A stretch of 64,000 nt of DNA from Streptomyces durocortorensis (lineage in GTDB: Bacteria > Actinomycetota > Actinomycetes > Streptomycetales > Streptomycetaceae): contig NZ_CP134500.1 in assembly GCF_031760065.1 (NCBI RefSeq), positions 62,001 through 126,000 on the forward strand, in the 5' to 3' direction. Each line of letters starts with the position of its first letter. Position 1 is the stretch's first letter. A program made the translations under genes and the position numbers. Shown here piece after piece: positions 49,058 through 56,448 of this stretch. The notes under the pieces are model-generated. The model searched no databases, had not been told where the DNA came from, and saw nothing but the letters and a program-made list of their open reading frames with translations.

Positions 49058-50703
49058 GCCGCCACCTCCCCGGCGGTCGTCGCGGTGCCGAACAGCTCGC
49101 CGTCGAGGAACCGGCGGCGCAGCAGGATCTTGCGGACCTTGCCGGTCGCGCCGAGCGGGATGCGGTCCGGGCTCACGGCGACGACGCGCTCGACGGTGCG
49201 GGCCACCCAGGGGTCGAGGGCGGCGAGGATCTCGTCGGTCCGGTCGGCCTCCTGGTCGGCCCCCGGGTCGAGGAAGAGCAGGACGGAGGTGGCGACCCCG
49301 TCATCGGTCCGTACGGCGACGACGGTGCATTCCAGGACGTCGGCGCACTGGGCGAGGACCTGCTCCTCGCAGAGCATGGTGTAGAGCTTGTGGCCCTCGC
49401 CGATGTCCACGGCGTCCACCAGCCGGTCGACGTGGTAGTAGTAACCCTCCTCGTCGCGGTAGACGAGGTCGCCGGTGAGGAAGTAGCCGTCGCGGCGGGT
49501 GCGGTAGGTGGTCACCGAGTCGTTCCAGTAACCGAGCGACAGGGTGGGGGCGTTGATGGCGAGCTGGCCCACCTCGCCGGTTCCGAGCTTCTCGCCGTCG
49601 TCGTCGACGACGGCGACGTCCGAGAAGGCGTGCGGCTTTCCGATGCACCGGCCGTAGCGGGTGGTCTCGGGGGTGTGCGTGATGAAGAACTGGGAGTGGC
49701 CCATCTCCGAGGAGCCGAGGCCGTCCACGAAGAACGAGCCGGTGCGCCGCTCGCGGCCCTTGGCGGTGATGGTCTGCCGTGAGCCGACGGCGATGAGCTT
49801 GCGGATGTGGGCCTCGTGCGCGCAGTCGCCGGTGTTCCACCAGGTGCTCACGGAGGCGAGGTCGCGCTGCGAGAGGTCCTCACCGGCCAGTTCGGACCAG
49901 GTGGTGGCGAAGCCGAGGACGCTGTGCGGCTGCCAGGACTCGATGGCGTCGAGCACCGGGCCGCCGGCCTGCTGGGAGAGAACGGCCAGCTGGGCGCGGT
50001 TGGTGAGGGCGAGGTTGACGGCGATGACGGTGGCCGCGTGGGCGGACGGCAGGGCGCCGAGCATCCGGTCGATGCCCTGGCCCTTGGGCAGTGTCAGCCG
50101 GTGCCGGATGGCCGCGAAGAGGCTGTGGTGCGAGTGGATGACGGCCTTGGGCAGGCCGGTCGTTCCGGAGGAGTGGGTGATGACCACGGGCTCGTTGCCG
50201 TGGTGCCGGTAGGGCTTCGGGGCGGCTGCGGGGTCGCCCTTCCCGAGGTCGGCGGGGTCCGCGAGCAGCGGGGTGGCGCTGCCGACGGAGGTCAGGGCGT
50301 CCCAGTGCGGGACGTCGGCTATGACGCCGACCGCACCGAGGCGCCTGATGTATTCGCCGACCTGGTCGACGGGGACCTTGCCGTTGATGAGGGCCGGTAT
50401 CGCGCCGAGCCGGACCAGGGCCAGATAGCTGAGCACCTGGTCCGCGCTGGCCGTCACGAAGACGGCGACCGGGTCTCTCGGCTTGACCCCGAGGTCGTGC
50501 AGGGCGGCCGCCCGGGCTGCCACCCGCTCGCCCAGTTCGGCCAGTGTCAGGGCCTGCCAGGCCGGGTGCCCGTCCACCTCGGTGTCGAAGGTGAGGGTCG
50601 GTGTGTCCAGACCGGTGCCGCGGGCGAGGAGCTCCGTCAGCACGTTGCCGACGCCCAGTCTTTGGTCGGCCGCGAGTTCGGCGCGCTCGTTCTTCGGATT
50701 CAT
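49054..50703 (-). CDS. Adenylate-forming ligase (549 aa)
   Basis: ATG 50703 (GGGGA upstream). Motifs ITHSSGTTGLPKAVIHSHHSL, GLGSSEMGHSQFF, TGDLVYRDEEGYYYHVDR and GATGKVRKILLRR (catalytic Lys). It lacks the FAAL insertion pattern and looks like an acyl- or aryl-CoA ligase. In an operon with CreE/CreD-like genes there are two readings: loading of a carboxylic acid on the operon's ACP, or nitrite activation of the kind done by CreM/AvaA6-type ligase homologues, which use ATP and nitrite to make diazo or N-N groups. Position next to KAS and ACP favours the first; the nitrite pair favours the second. Confidence 0.85.
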   Translation of the reverse strand: MNPKNERAELAADQRLGVGNVLTELLARGTGLDTPTLTFDTEVDGHPAWQALTLAELGERVAARAAALHDLGVKPRDPVAVFVTASADQVLSYLALVRLGAIPALINGKVPVDQVGEYIRRLGAVGVIADVPHWDALTSVGSATPLLADPADLGKGDPAAAPKPYRHHGNEPVVITHSSGTTGLPKAVIHSHHSLFAAIRHRLTLPKGQGIDRMLGALPSAHAATVIAVNLALTNRAQLAVLSQQAGGPVLDAIESWQPHSVLGFATTWSELAGEDLSQRDLASVSTWWNTGDCAHEAHIRKLIAVGSRQTITAKGRERRTGSFFVDGLGSSEMGHSQFFITHTPETTRYGRCIGKPHAFSDVAVVDDDGEKLGTGEVGQLAINAPTLSLGYWNDSVTTYRTRRDGYFLTGDLVYRDEEGYYYHVDRLVDAVDIGEGHKLYTMLCEEQVLAQCADVLECTVVAVRTDDGVATSVLLFLDPGADQEADRTDEILAALDPWVARTVERVVAVSPDRIPLGATGKVRKILLRRRFLDGELFGTATTAGEVAA

Positions 50704-50875
50704 TCCCCGGTGTCCTTACTTCCTGGATCAGACTCGTTGCGTACGACAGGCCCTGGGGCGGTACGGGCGCGCCCGGTCCACCCGCCTCAGCGGTTCCGGG
50801 TCGCCCTCTCCCGCCCGTGCCCGGAGGCACGCGGGCAGGAAGGGCGTGCCCCGTGGGCCGGAACCGGCCCTGGAC
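50704..50875. other. 172-bp gap between ACP and ligase genes
   Basis: The only long gap inside this otherwise coupled operon. It holds dispersed inverted repeats, e.g. CGGTTCCGG near 50789 and CCGGAACCG near 50858, which could fold into a long-range stem acting as a processing or partial termination site. No operator of the TetR type and no ORF on either strand that I would defend. Confidence 0.35.
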
Positions 50876-51139
50876 TCACTTGGCCGCGGCAGCGACGGAC
50901 GCCCGCTCGACGATCTCCTTGACGAGGCCCGCGACGGTGAACAGCGCGACGGTCTCCATCTCGTCCTCCTCGAACTTCACGCCGTAGGTGTCCTCCACCT
51001 GGATGGCGACCTCGGCGACGGAGAGCGATTCGAGGTCGAGTCCGGCCGGGCCGAGCGGGGTCTCGCCGGTGACATCCGTGACGTCGTAGTTCATGTTCTT
51101 CAGCGCCTCGATGATGAACTTCTCAACTTCGGTGGACAT
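50876..51139 (-). CDS. Free-standing acyl carrier protein (87 aa)
   Basis: ATG 51139 after GAGGAG. Carrier helix II is AGLDLESLSVAEVAIQVED with Ser38 as the attachment site (LES in place of the usual DS). Acidic helices and length are those of type II ACPs. It heads the nitrite/Hpg operon and is followed by an adenylate ligase and a KAS, so it likely carries their substrate. Its start is only 18 bp from the divergent PPTase start. Confidence 0.9.
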   Translation of the reverse strand: MSTEVEKFIIEALKNMNYDVTDVTGETPLGPAGLDLESLSVAEVAIQVEDTYGVKFEEDEMETVALFTVAGLVKEIVERASVAAAAK

Positions 51140-51157
51140 TTGGTTGACTCCTCTTTC

Positions 51158-51826
51158 ATGGACAGGCACCCGGGACTGGCCCCGGACACGGTGACGGTGC
51201 TGTGGTGCACCACGGATGGCGACGAGCGTCGGAAGGCGCACACCTTGCTGGTGCGGGCCGCGGCCGGAATGCTCGATGTCCCGCTATCCGAAATCTGGTT
51301 GGAGCATGAGGAAGGCGGCCGCCCGCTGCTCTGCGGGGCCGGGAAGCCGGTGCAGGTCAGCGTCACGCACGGACGCGGGTCACTGGCTGTCGCGCTGACT
51401 GGCGGGCCGTCTGTCGGGGTGGATGTGGAGGTCGTACGCCCACTGCGTGCCGAGGCGATGGCCCGGGCGTGGCTCGACCCGGTCGAGACGGCCTGGGTGA
51501 CAGGGCTCGCCGAGGAGGAACGGTCGACCGCGTTCCTGTGGTTGTGGACGCAGAAGGAGTCGGTGGGCAAGGCGCTCGGCCGGGGCCTGCGCCGGGGCGG
51601 GATGAGCCGCCGGGTGCCGCTTCCGGAGGCCTGGCCACCCGGCGGGGGCCTGCCGCCGGTGCTACGTCCGCTCCCGGCCGATCGGGAGGTGGCCTCCGCC
51701 GCCGTCCTCGTCGACGGCGGGCGCCGTGTCATCGGCGTCGCCCAGTGCGTCGGGACAGGGAGCGAGGAGCGCTCCGTCGCGACACGCGTCAGGGTTCAAC
51801 GGGTTTCTCCCGCCGTGTGCAGCTGA
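51158..51826 (+). CDS. Sfp-type 4'-phosphopantetheinyl transferase (222 aa)
   Basis: ATG 51158 is used; it has no clear ribosome site, and an in-frame GTG some 30 bp later is possible. Sfp features: VQVSVTHGRGSLAVAL, VGVDVEVVRPL (Mg-binding D-x-E) and FLWLWTQKESVGKALGRGL (W-x-KE-x-x-x-K). It transfers phosphopantetheine from CoA to carrier domains, and would activate the NRPS, PKS and free ACPs. Divergent from an ACP gene with only 18 bp between; its 3' end overlaps the convergent ligase gene by 31 bp. Confidence 0.92.
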   Translation: MDRHPGLAPDTVTVLWCTTDGDERRKAHTLLVRAAAGMLDVPLSEIWLEHEEGGRPLLCGAGKPVQVSVTHGRGSLAVALTGGPSVGVDVEVVRPLRAEAMARAWLDPVETAWVTGLAEEERSTAFLWLWTQKESVGKALGRGLRRGGMSRRVPLPEAWPPGGGLPPVLRPLPADREVASAAVLVDGGRRVIGVAQCVGTGSEERSVATRVRVQRVSPAVCS

Positions 51827-53298
51827 GCCGGTGGCGCGGCGGCCGCGGATCTCACCGCGGCGCGGAGGATCTCCGCGTTGCGGACCGGCTTGCCGGTCGC
51901 GGTGCGCGGGAGTTCCGTCAGCAGGTTCAGCGAGCGTGGCCGCTTGTACGGTGCCAGGCGGGCCGCGAGGCTGTCGGCGAGGCCGTCGAACACGGCCTGT
52001 TCGTCGACCATCACGAAGGCCTCGATTCCGGTGCCGTGCACCACGACGGCCTCGGAGACGCCCGGCAGGGCCGAGATGGAGGCCTCGACCTCGGAGAGGT
52101 CCACCTTGAGTCCGCCGATGGACACTTGCGAGTCGAGCCGGCCATGGACGGTGAGCAGTCCGGTCACTTCGTCGATGCTGCCCGCGTCCTTCGTGCGCAG
52201 CCAGCCGTCCACGTAGCGTGCGGGGTCGGTCAGCCCCACATAGGGGCTCTCCGGCAGGCCGAGGAGGATCTCTCCGTCGTCGACCCGCACCCGCATGCCG
52301 GGGGCCGGGGTCAGGGCGGGGCGGTCGGCCCCGGTGAGGTCGGTGGCGATGACACCGGCCTCGGTCATCCCGTACATGACGCCCAGTTCGGCGCCGTAGC
52401 CGGTGGTGAACCGTTCCCGGACGCTCTCCTTGACCAGTTCGCCGCCGGTGATCATCCGTCGCAGCTGGGGCAGCCGGGGCGGTGTCCGGGCCGCGGCGAG
52501 CACCGCTGTCTGGGAGGGGACCCCGAGGACGGTCGTGGGCCGGTCCCCCGCCGCGACGGCCTTGAGGATGCCGTCGACGGACTGCCAGGCGGGCAGGACC
52601 ACCTGCGCCCCGGCGGCGAGTCCGTGGAGCAGCCCCCCGACCAGGCCGAGCACATGGACGATCGAGGCGAGCACCACGGTACGTTCGCCCTGGCGCGGGA
52701 ACCCGTCCAGCCGGGCGTACCGGTCGAGCTCCGCGAGGAGGCTGCCGGCCGTGCGGCCGATGACCTTGGAAGGGCCCGTGGAGCCGGAGCTCAGTTGCAG
52801 CAGAGCGTGTTCCGAAGCGGCCGGCCGGCCGCCGCGCAGTGGGGTGATCCGGGCGTCGACGTCGAAGAACCCGCGCAGGGTGCCGGTGACGTCGACCGCC
52901 GGTTCGATGACCAGTTGCGGCGCCAGCCGCGCGACCGCCTTGCCGACCTCATGCGTCGTCAAGCGGTAGTCGAGCAGGGCGACCTGGGCTCCGCTGCGCC
53001 ATCCGGCGAGCATCGCGACGATACAGCTCAGAGAGGGCGGCAGCCGTACGGCAACGGTGCCTCCGGCGACCAGGCCGGCCGCTGCCAAGCGCTGCTGCTG
53101 TTCCCCGACGAGCCTCCTGAGCTCGGCTCGGGTCACCGGTCCGCTCAGATACAGGGCGATTTCCCGCCCGTCCCCCTTGAGTAATACATCGTCAACCCAG
53201 TCGCCCTCGGCGCAAACGGGCCTTATAGGCGCCGTTCCCCCCACAGGAATCCCCACCCATCCAGAGTTCTCGGAAAGAGCCGATGAGCCGTCGGACAA
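51796..53298 (-). CDS. Stand-alone adenylation/ligase protein (500 aa)
   Basis: TTG 53298 is chosen, with AGGA five bases before; no better start is seen. Motifs: LLQLSSGSTGPSKVIGRTAG, ITGGELVKESV, VMYGMTEAGVIATD, KDAGSIDEVTGLLTVHGRLDSQVSIGG-region (positions 375-400) and ELPRTATGKPVRN with the catalytic Lys. It is shorter than FAALs and lacks their motifs, and no carrier domain is attached. Lying between Hmo and the PPTase, it is the best candidate to activate 4-hydroxyphenylglycine or another aryl acid for a carrier protein. That is inference; its specificity code cannot be read reliably by eye. Confidence 0.82.
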   Translation of the reverse strand: MSDGSSALSENSGWVGIPVGGTAPIRPVCAEGDWVDDVLLKGDGREIALYLSGPVTRAELRRLVGEQQQRLAAAGLVAGGTVAVRLPPSLSCIVAMLAGWRSGAQVALLDYRLTTHEVGKAVARLAPQLVIEPAVDVTGTLRGFFDVDARITPLRGGRPAASEHALLQLSSGSTGPSKVIGRTAGSLLAELDRYARLDGFPRQGERTVVLASIVHVLGLVGGLLHGLAAGAQVVLPAWQSVDGILKAVAAGDRPTTVLGVPSQTAVLAAARTPPRLPQLRRMITGGELVKESVRERFTTGYGAELGVMYGMTEAGVIATDLTGADRPALTPAPGMRVRVDDGEILLGLPESPYVGLTDPARYVDGWLRTKDAGSIDEVTGLLTVHGRLDSQVSIGGLKVDLSEVEASISALPGVSEAVVVHGTGIEAFVMVDEQAVFDGLADSLAARLAPYKRPRSLNLLTELPRTATGKPVRNAEILRAAVRSAAAAPPAQLHTAGETR

Positions 53299-53523
53299 CT
53301 ACGTCCTGGACGTATCGGCCATTCATCGCCGCGCTCATTTCCTCGTCGGCAGATCCATCGTCACGCATTACCTCTCAGTAATCAAGCGAAACCTTCTACG
53401 GATTCATACTTGCGAGTAGAAATCCTCCGGCCGCACGGAGCGCCGATTTTTGACACGCCGAATCGCCCTTCGGCACCGAGAAAGCAACGAAGGGCGTCCA
53501 GTTGCACCCAAGAGGAATTCAGT
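53299..53523. other. 225-bp intergenic region with alternative hairpins
   Basis: Lies between Hmo (upstream in transcription) and the ligase. It is the most AT-rich stretch in this part. GCCGAA-6-TTCGGC (53457-53474) overlaps CGCCCTTCG (53464-53472) / CGAAGGGCG (53488-53496): the two stems exclude each other, as in attenuators. GTTCAGAAATGAAC (about 53521-53534) overlaps the end of Hmo. No TetR-type site, no ORF worth calling. Probably holds the ligase promoter. Confidence 0.45.
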
Positions 53524-54603
53524 TCAGAAATGAACAATTCTTGAACTTATGAAATCCCCGACACGCGGTGCGCCCATGAGGGCCATCACCTCGGCGAACT
53601 CGTCCGAAAGTAGCCGTAGGACGGCCTCGACGCCCTCAGCCCCGGAGTGCGCCAGACCCCACAGGGCAGGGCGGCCGACGAACACCGCGTCCGCGCCCAG
53701 GCACAGCGCCTTCGCGACATCGGCGCCATGCCGGATCGAGCCGTCGAGAATCAGCCGACATCTCCCGTCCACCGCTTCCGCGATCTCCGGAAGGGCCTCG
53801 GCCGCAGGTCTCGCGAAGTCCAGCTGCCGACCGCCATGATTCGATACGACCAGCGCCTCGACCCCGTGTTTCGCTGCCAGCTCGGCATCTTCTCCGGTGA
53901 GCACGCCCTTCAATACGAGCGGCAGTGACGTACGCTCCCGCAGCCACTCAAGATCGTCCCAGGTAATGGAGGAATCGAACTGCTCCGCCGAATGCCGGGC
54001 GATAGCGGACTGCCCCGCCTGCCCGCTGTGAGAGGCGGACATGACGGAGGGATCGACGTTGACCGCACGGATTCCCTCGGGCAGGGAGAAGCCGTTACGG
54101 ACGTCTCTCGGCCGGTACGCCACGCGCGGAGCGTCGACCGTCAGGACCAGCGCCCGGCACCCTGCCTCCTCCGCTCGTCGGATCAGTTCCAGCATCGGCT
54201 CCCGCCGCTTGAGCCAGTAGAGCTGCAGCCAGAGCGGACCGGTCGCCTCGGCGGCGATGTCCTCCAGACTGCGGCTGGCGAACATGCTCACGACCAGAAG
54301 GGCGCCCGCGGCGCCCGCCGCACGTGCGGTCGCCACCTCGCCCTCGGGATGCGCGAGCCGGTGATAGGCCATGGGCGCGATGCCCAACGGGGCCGCCAGT
54401 CCCGCCCCGAGAAGCGACGTACCGGGATCGCACACCGAGACATCGACGAGACAGCGAGGCCGCAGCCTGATCCTGTCGAGCGCCTCGCGGCCCGCCGACA
54501 GCATCGACTCGGTGCCGCTCCCGCCCTCGATGAAGTCCCACACCGGGCGGGACAACCGCTCCCTCGCCACAGCCTCGTACTCGTCAAGCGCCAACGCCGC
54601 CAT
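53524..54603 (-). CDS. hmo: 4-Hydroxymandelate oxidase, FMN-dependent 2-hydroxyacid oxidase family (359 aa)
   Basis: ATG 54603 with GGAGCGGG before it. Family landmarks: FIEGGSGTE, APMAYHRLAHPEGE (FMN/substrate loop), LQLYWLKRRE, LTVDAPRVAYRPRDVRN, VLKGVLTGEDAEL (Lys), VSNHGGRQLDFARP (catalytic His and Arg) and LDGSIRHGADVAKALCLGADAVFVGRP. It oxidises 4-hydroxymandelate to 4-hydroxybenzoylformate, the keto acid that HpgT aminates. Divergent from the second TetR gene with operator F1/F2 between, so this step is directly controlled by the regulators. Confidence 0.9.
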   Translation of the reverse strand: MAALALDEYEAVARERLSRPVWDFIEGGSGTESMLSAGREALDRIRLRPRCLVDVSVCDPGTSLLGAGLAAPLGIAPMAYHRLAHPEGEVATARAAGAAGALLVVSMFASRSLEDIAAEATGPLWLQLYWLKRREPMLELIRRAEEAGCRALVLTVDAPRVAYRPRDVRNGFSLPEGIRAVNVDPSVMSASHSGQAGQSAIARHSAEQFDSSITWDDLEWLRERTSLPLVLKGVLTGEDAELAAKHGVEALVVSNHGGRQLDFARPAAEALPEIAEAVDGRCRLILDGSIRHGADVAKALCLGADAVFVGRPALWGLAHSGAEGVEAVLRLLSDEFAEVMALMGAPRVGDFISSRIVHF

Positions 54604-54647
54604 CCCGCTCCCCCGCCGATGGTTGAATCCGCGTGCCCCAGTTAACC

Positions 54648-54661
54648 GCACGACCGTACGC
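54648..54661. promoter_or_regulatory. TetR-type operator, site F1
   Basis: GCACGACCGTACGC, 45 bp upstream of hmo, with the core shared by B1 and G. GTTAAC flanks it on one side as a possible -10 for hmo. Confidence 0.68.
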
Positions 54662-54683
54662 TTACCGTACTCTCGCACAATGA

Positions 54684-54699
54684 CAGCACGGTCGTCCAC
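54684..54699. promoter_or_regulatory. TetR-type operator, site F2
   Basis: CAGCACGGTCGTCCAC, 57 bp upstream of the TetR start. The following ACTTTGTACAGTG resembles the ACTTTCTCAGTACACTG after site B2, so the whole TetR promoter appears duplicated along with the gene. Confidence 0.55.
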
Positions 54700-54755
54700 T
54701 TTGTACAGTGACCGGGCCCTGTCAGGGGCCCGGATGGGAAGATTGAGGAGGTCGC

Positions 54756-55469
54756 GTGACTGCGACGCACGCCGACGGACGGGTCGAACGGGGCAACCAG
54801 ACAAGGCGGTTGATCCTGCGCCACGCTGTCGGCATTGCATCGGTCGAAGGCCTCGAAGGCCTGTCCTTAGGGCGACTGGCGAATGAACTGGGGCTCAGCA
54901 AGAGCGGGGTGTTCGCCCTGTTCGGCTCCAAGGTGGAGCTACAGCTGGCCACCGTGCGCGCCGCCATCAAGGTCTACATCGAGCATGTGGTGCAGCCCAC
55001 CCGCGAACTGCCCCCGGGCCTCGGCCGGGTCTGGCTGCTCTGCCGCAACTGGCTCACCTACTCCGAGCAGCGTGTCTTTCCCGGCGGCTGCTTCTTCTAC
55101 TCGGTCTCCGCCGAGTACGACGCCCGCGAGGGCAGAGTGCACGATACGGTCGCCGGGGCGCACGGCAGCTGGTTCTCCCTCCTGGAGCACACGATCGACG
55201 ACGCCAGGCGCGCGGGTGAGGTCCGGGACGACACCGACATCCCCCAGCTCGCCTTCGAGATCGTCGCCCTCCTAGAGATGGCCAACGCCGAGTCCGTCCT
55301 GCACTCCAACTTCACCTGCTACAGCAAGGCGGCGGGCGGAATCCTCAACCGCCTCCGAGGCGTCGCGACCGACCCCTCGCTGCTGCCCGACACCCCGGAC
55401 GCCGTCCCTTCCGACACCGTCCCCTCCAGCACCGCCCCTTCCGACACCGCCCCTTCGCGGTCCCGCTGA
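54756..55469 (+). CDS. TetR family regulator, paralogue 2 (237 aa)
   Basis: GTG 54756 after GAGGAGG. Helix-turn-helix LANELGLSKSGVFALFGSKVEL is almost that of the TetR at 19475, as are GGCFFYSVSAEYDA and RGVATDPSLLP in the ligand domain. The two should recognise near-identical DNA. This copy has a 25-residue tail of Pro-Ser-Asp-Thr repeats (PSDTVPSSTAPSDTAPS) that the other lacks. It heads a unit with an esterase and HpgT and is divergent from hmo, so it likely governs the Hpg steps and itself. Confidence 0.92.
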   Translation: MTATHADGRVERGNQTRRLILRHAVGIASVEGLEGLSLGRLANELGLSKSGVFALFGSKVELQLATVRAAIKVYIEHVVQPTRELPPGLGRVWLLCRNWLTYSEQRVFPGGCFFYSVSAEYDAREGRVHDTVAGAHGSWFSLLEHTIDDARRAGEVRDDTDIPQLAFEIVALLEMANAESVLHSNFTCYSKAAGGILNRLRGVATDPSLLPDTPDAVPSDTVPSSTAPSDTAPSRSR

Positions 55470-55493
55470 CCGCGCACCATGCCCGGAGGCACC

Positions 55494-56444
55494 ATGCCCT
55501 TTGATCCGCAATTCCAGGAGCTGTACGACCGGCTCGCAGCCGAGGACGTCCGGCCGCTCTACACGATGACGCTCGACGAGGCCCGGGCCGCCGACCTCGC
55601 CGCCATCCAGGCCGGCGCGGGGACCCCCGAGCCGGTGCACCAGGTGACCGACGAAACGTTCGCCGGCCCCGGCGGGCCGCTCCCCGTCCGGATCTACCGG
55701 CCGTCCGGCGAGGGCCCCTTGCCGGTCCTCGTCTACTTCTTCGGCGGCGGCTGGACACTGGGTTCCATCGAGACCGGCGACGCGATCTGCCGGAGTCTGG
55801 CCAATGCCGTCGGCTGCCTCACCGTCGCGGTGGGCTACCGGCTCGCGCCGGAGAACAAGTTCCCGGCGGCCCCCGATGACTGCTTCGCGGGCGTGCGGTG
55901 GGCCGTCGAGCACGCCGAGCGGTTCGGCGGCGACAGCACCCGGGTGGCCGTCGGCGGCGACAGCGCCGGGGGCAATCTCGCCGCCGCCGTCACCCTCATG
56001 GCCAGGGAGGCGGGCGGCCCGGAGCTGCTGGCCCAGCTGCTGGTCTATCCGAACACGGACCAGTTCGCGGACACGCCCTCCCTCCGCGAGAACAGCGATC
56101 GTCTGCTCTTCAACCGCAAGTCCGTGCAGTGGTACTGGGAGAACTACCTGGCATCGCCCGAGGACGGCGGCCACCCCCTGGCATCGCCCCTGCGGGCGCC
56201 TGATCACTCCGGGCTGCCGCCCGCGCTGGTGATCACCGCCGAGTACGACCCGCTGCGCGACGAGGGGGAGTTGTACGCCGACCGGCTGCGCGAGAGCGGC
56301 GTACCGGTCGAGTCGACCCGCTACCCGGGCGTGGCCCACGGCTTCTTCGCCATGGCGGGCACCCTGGACGCGGGCCGCAGCGCCGTCGGACAGGCCGCGG
56401 AGTATCTGCGGAAGACCTTCGCCCTCGCCGCGACGGGAGGCTGA
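55494..56444 (+). CDS. Alpha/beta hydrolase of the HSL (hormone-sensitive lipase) group (316 aa)
   Basis: I start at ATG 55494, five bases after GGAGG; the earlier ATG at 55479 has no such site. Motifs: VYFFGGGWTLGS (oxyanion HGGGW motif with Phe in place of His), VAVGGDSAGGNLAAAV (GDSAG nucleophile), TAEYDPLRDEG (Asp) and GVAHGFF (His). Complete triad, so active esterase expected. It lies between TetR and HpgT in one transcription unit, and may trim an ester of the product or an intermediate. Confidence 0.9.
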   Translation: MPFDPQFQELYDRLAAEDVRPLYTMTLDEARAADLAAIQAGAGTPEPVHQVTDETFAGPGGPLPVRIYRPSGEGPLPVLVYFFGGGWTLGSIETGDAICRSLANAVGCLTVAVGYRLAPENKFPAAPDDCFAGVRWAVEHAERFGGDSTRVAVGGDSAGGNLAAAVTLMAREAGGPELLAQLLVYPNTDQFADTPSLRENSDRLLFNRKSVQWYWENYLASPEDGGHPLASPLRAPDHSGLPPALVITAEYDPLRDEGELYADRLRESGVPVESTRYPGVAHGFFAMAGTLDAGRSAVGQAAEYLRKTFALAATGG

Positions 56445-56448
56445 TCCG

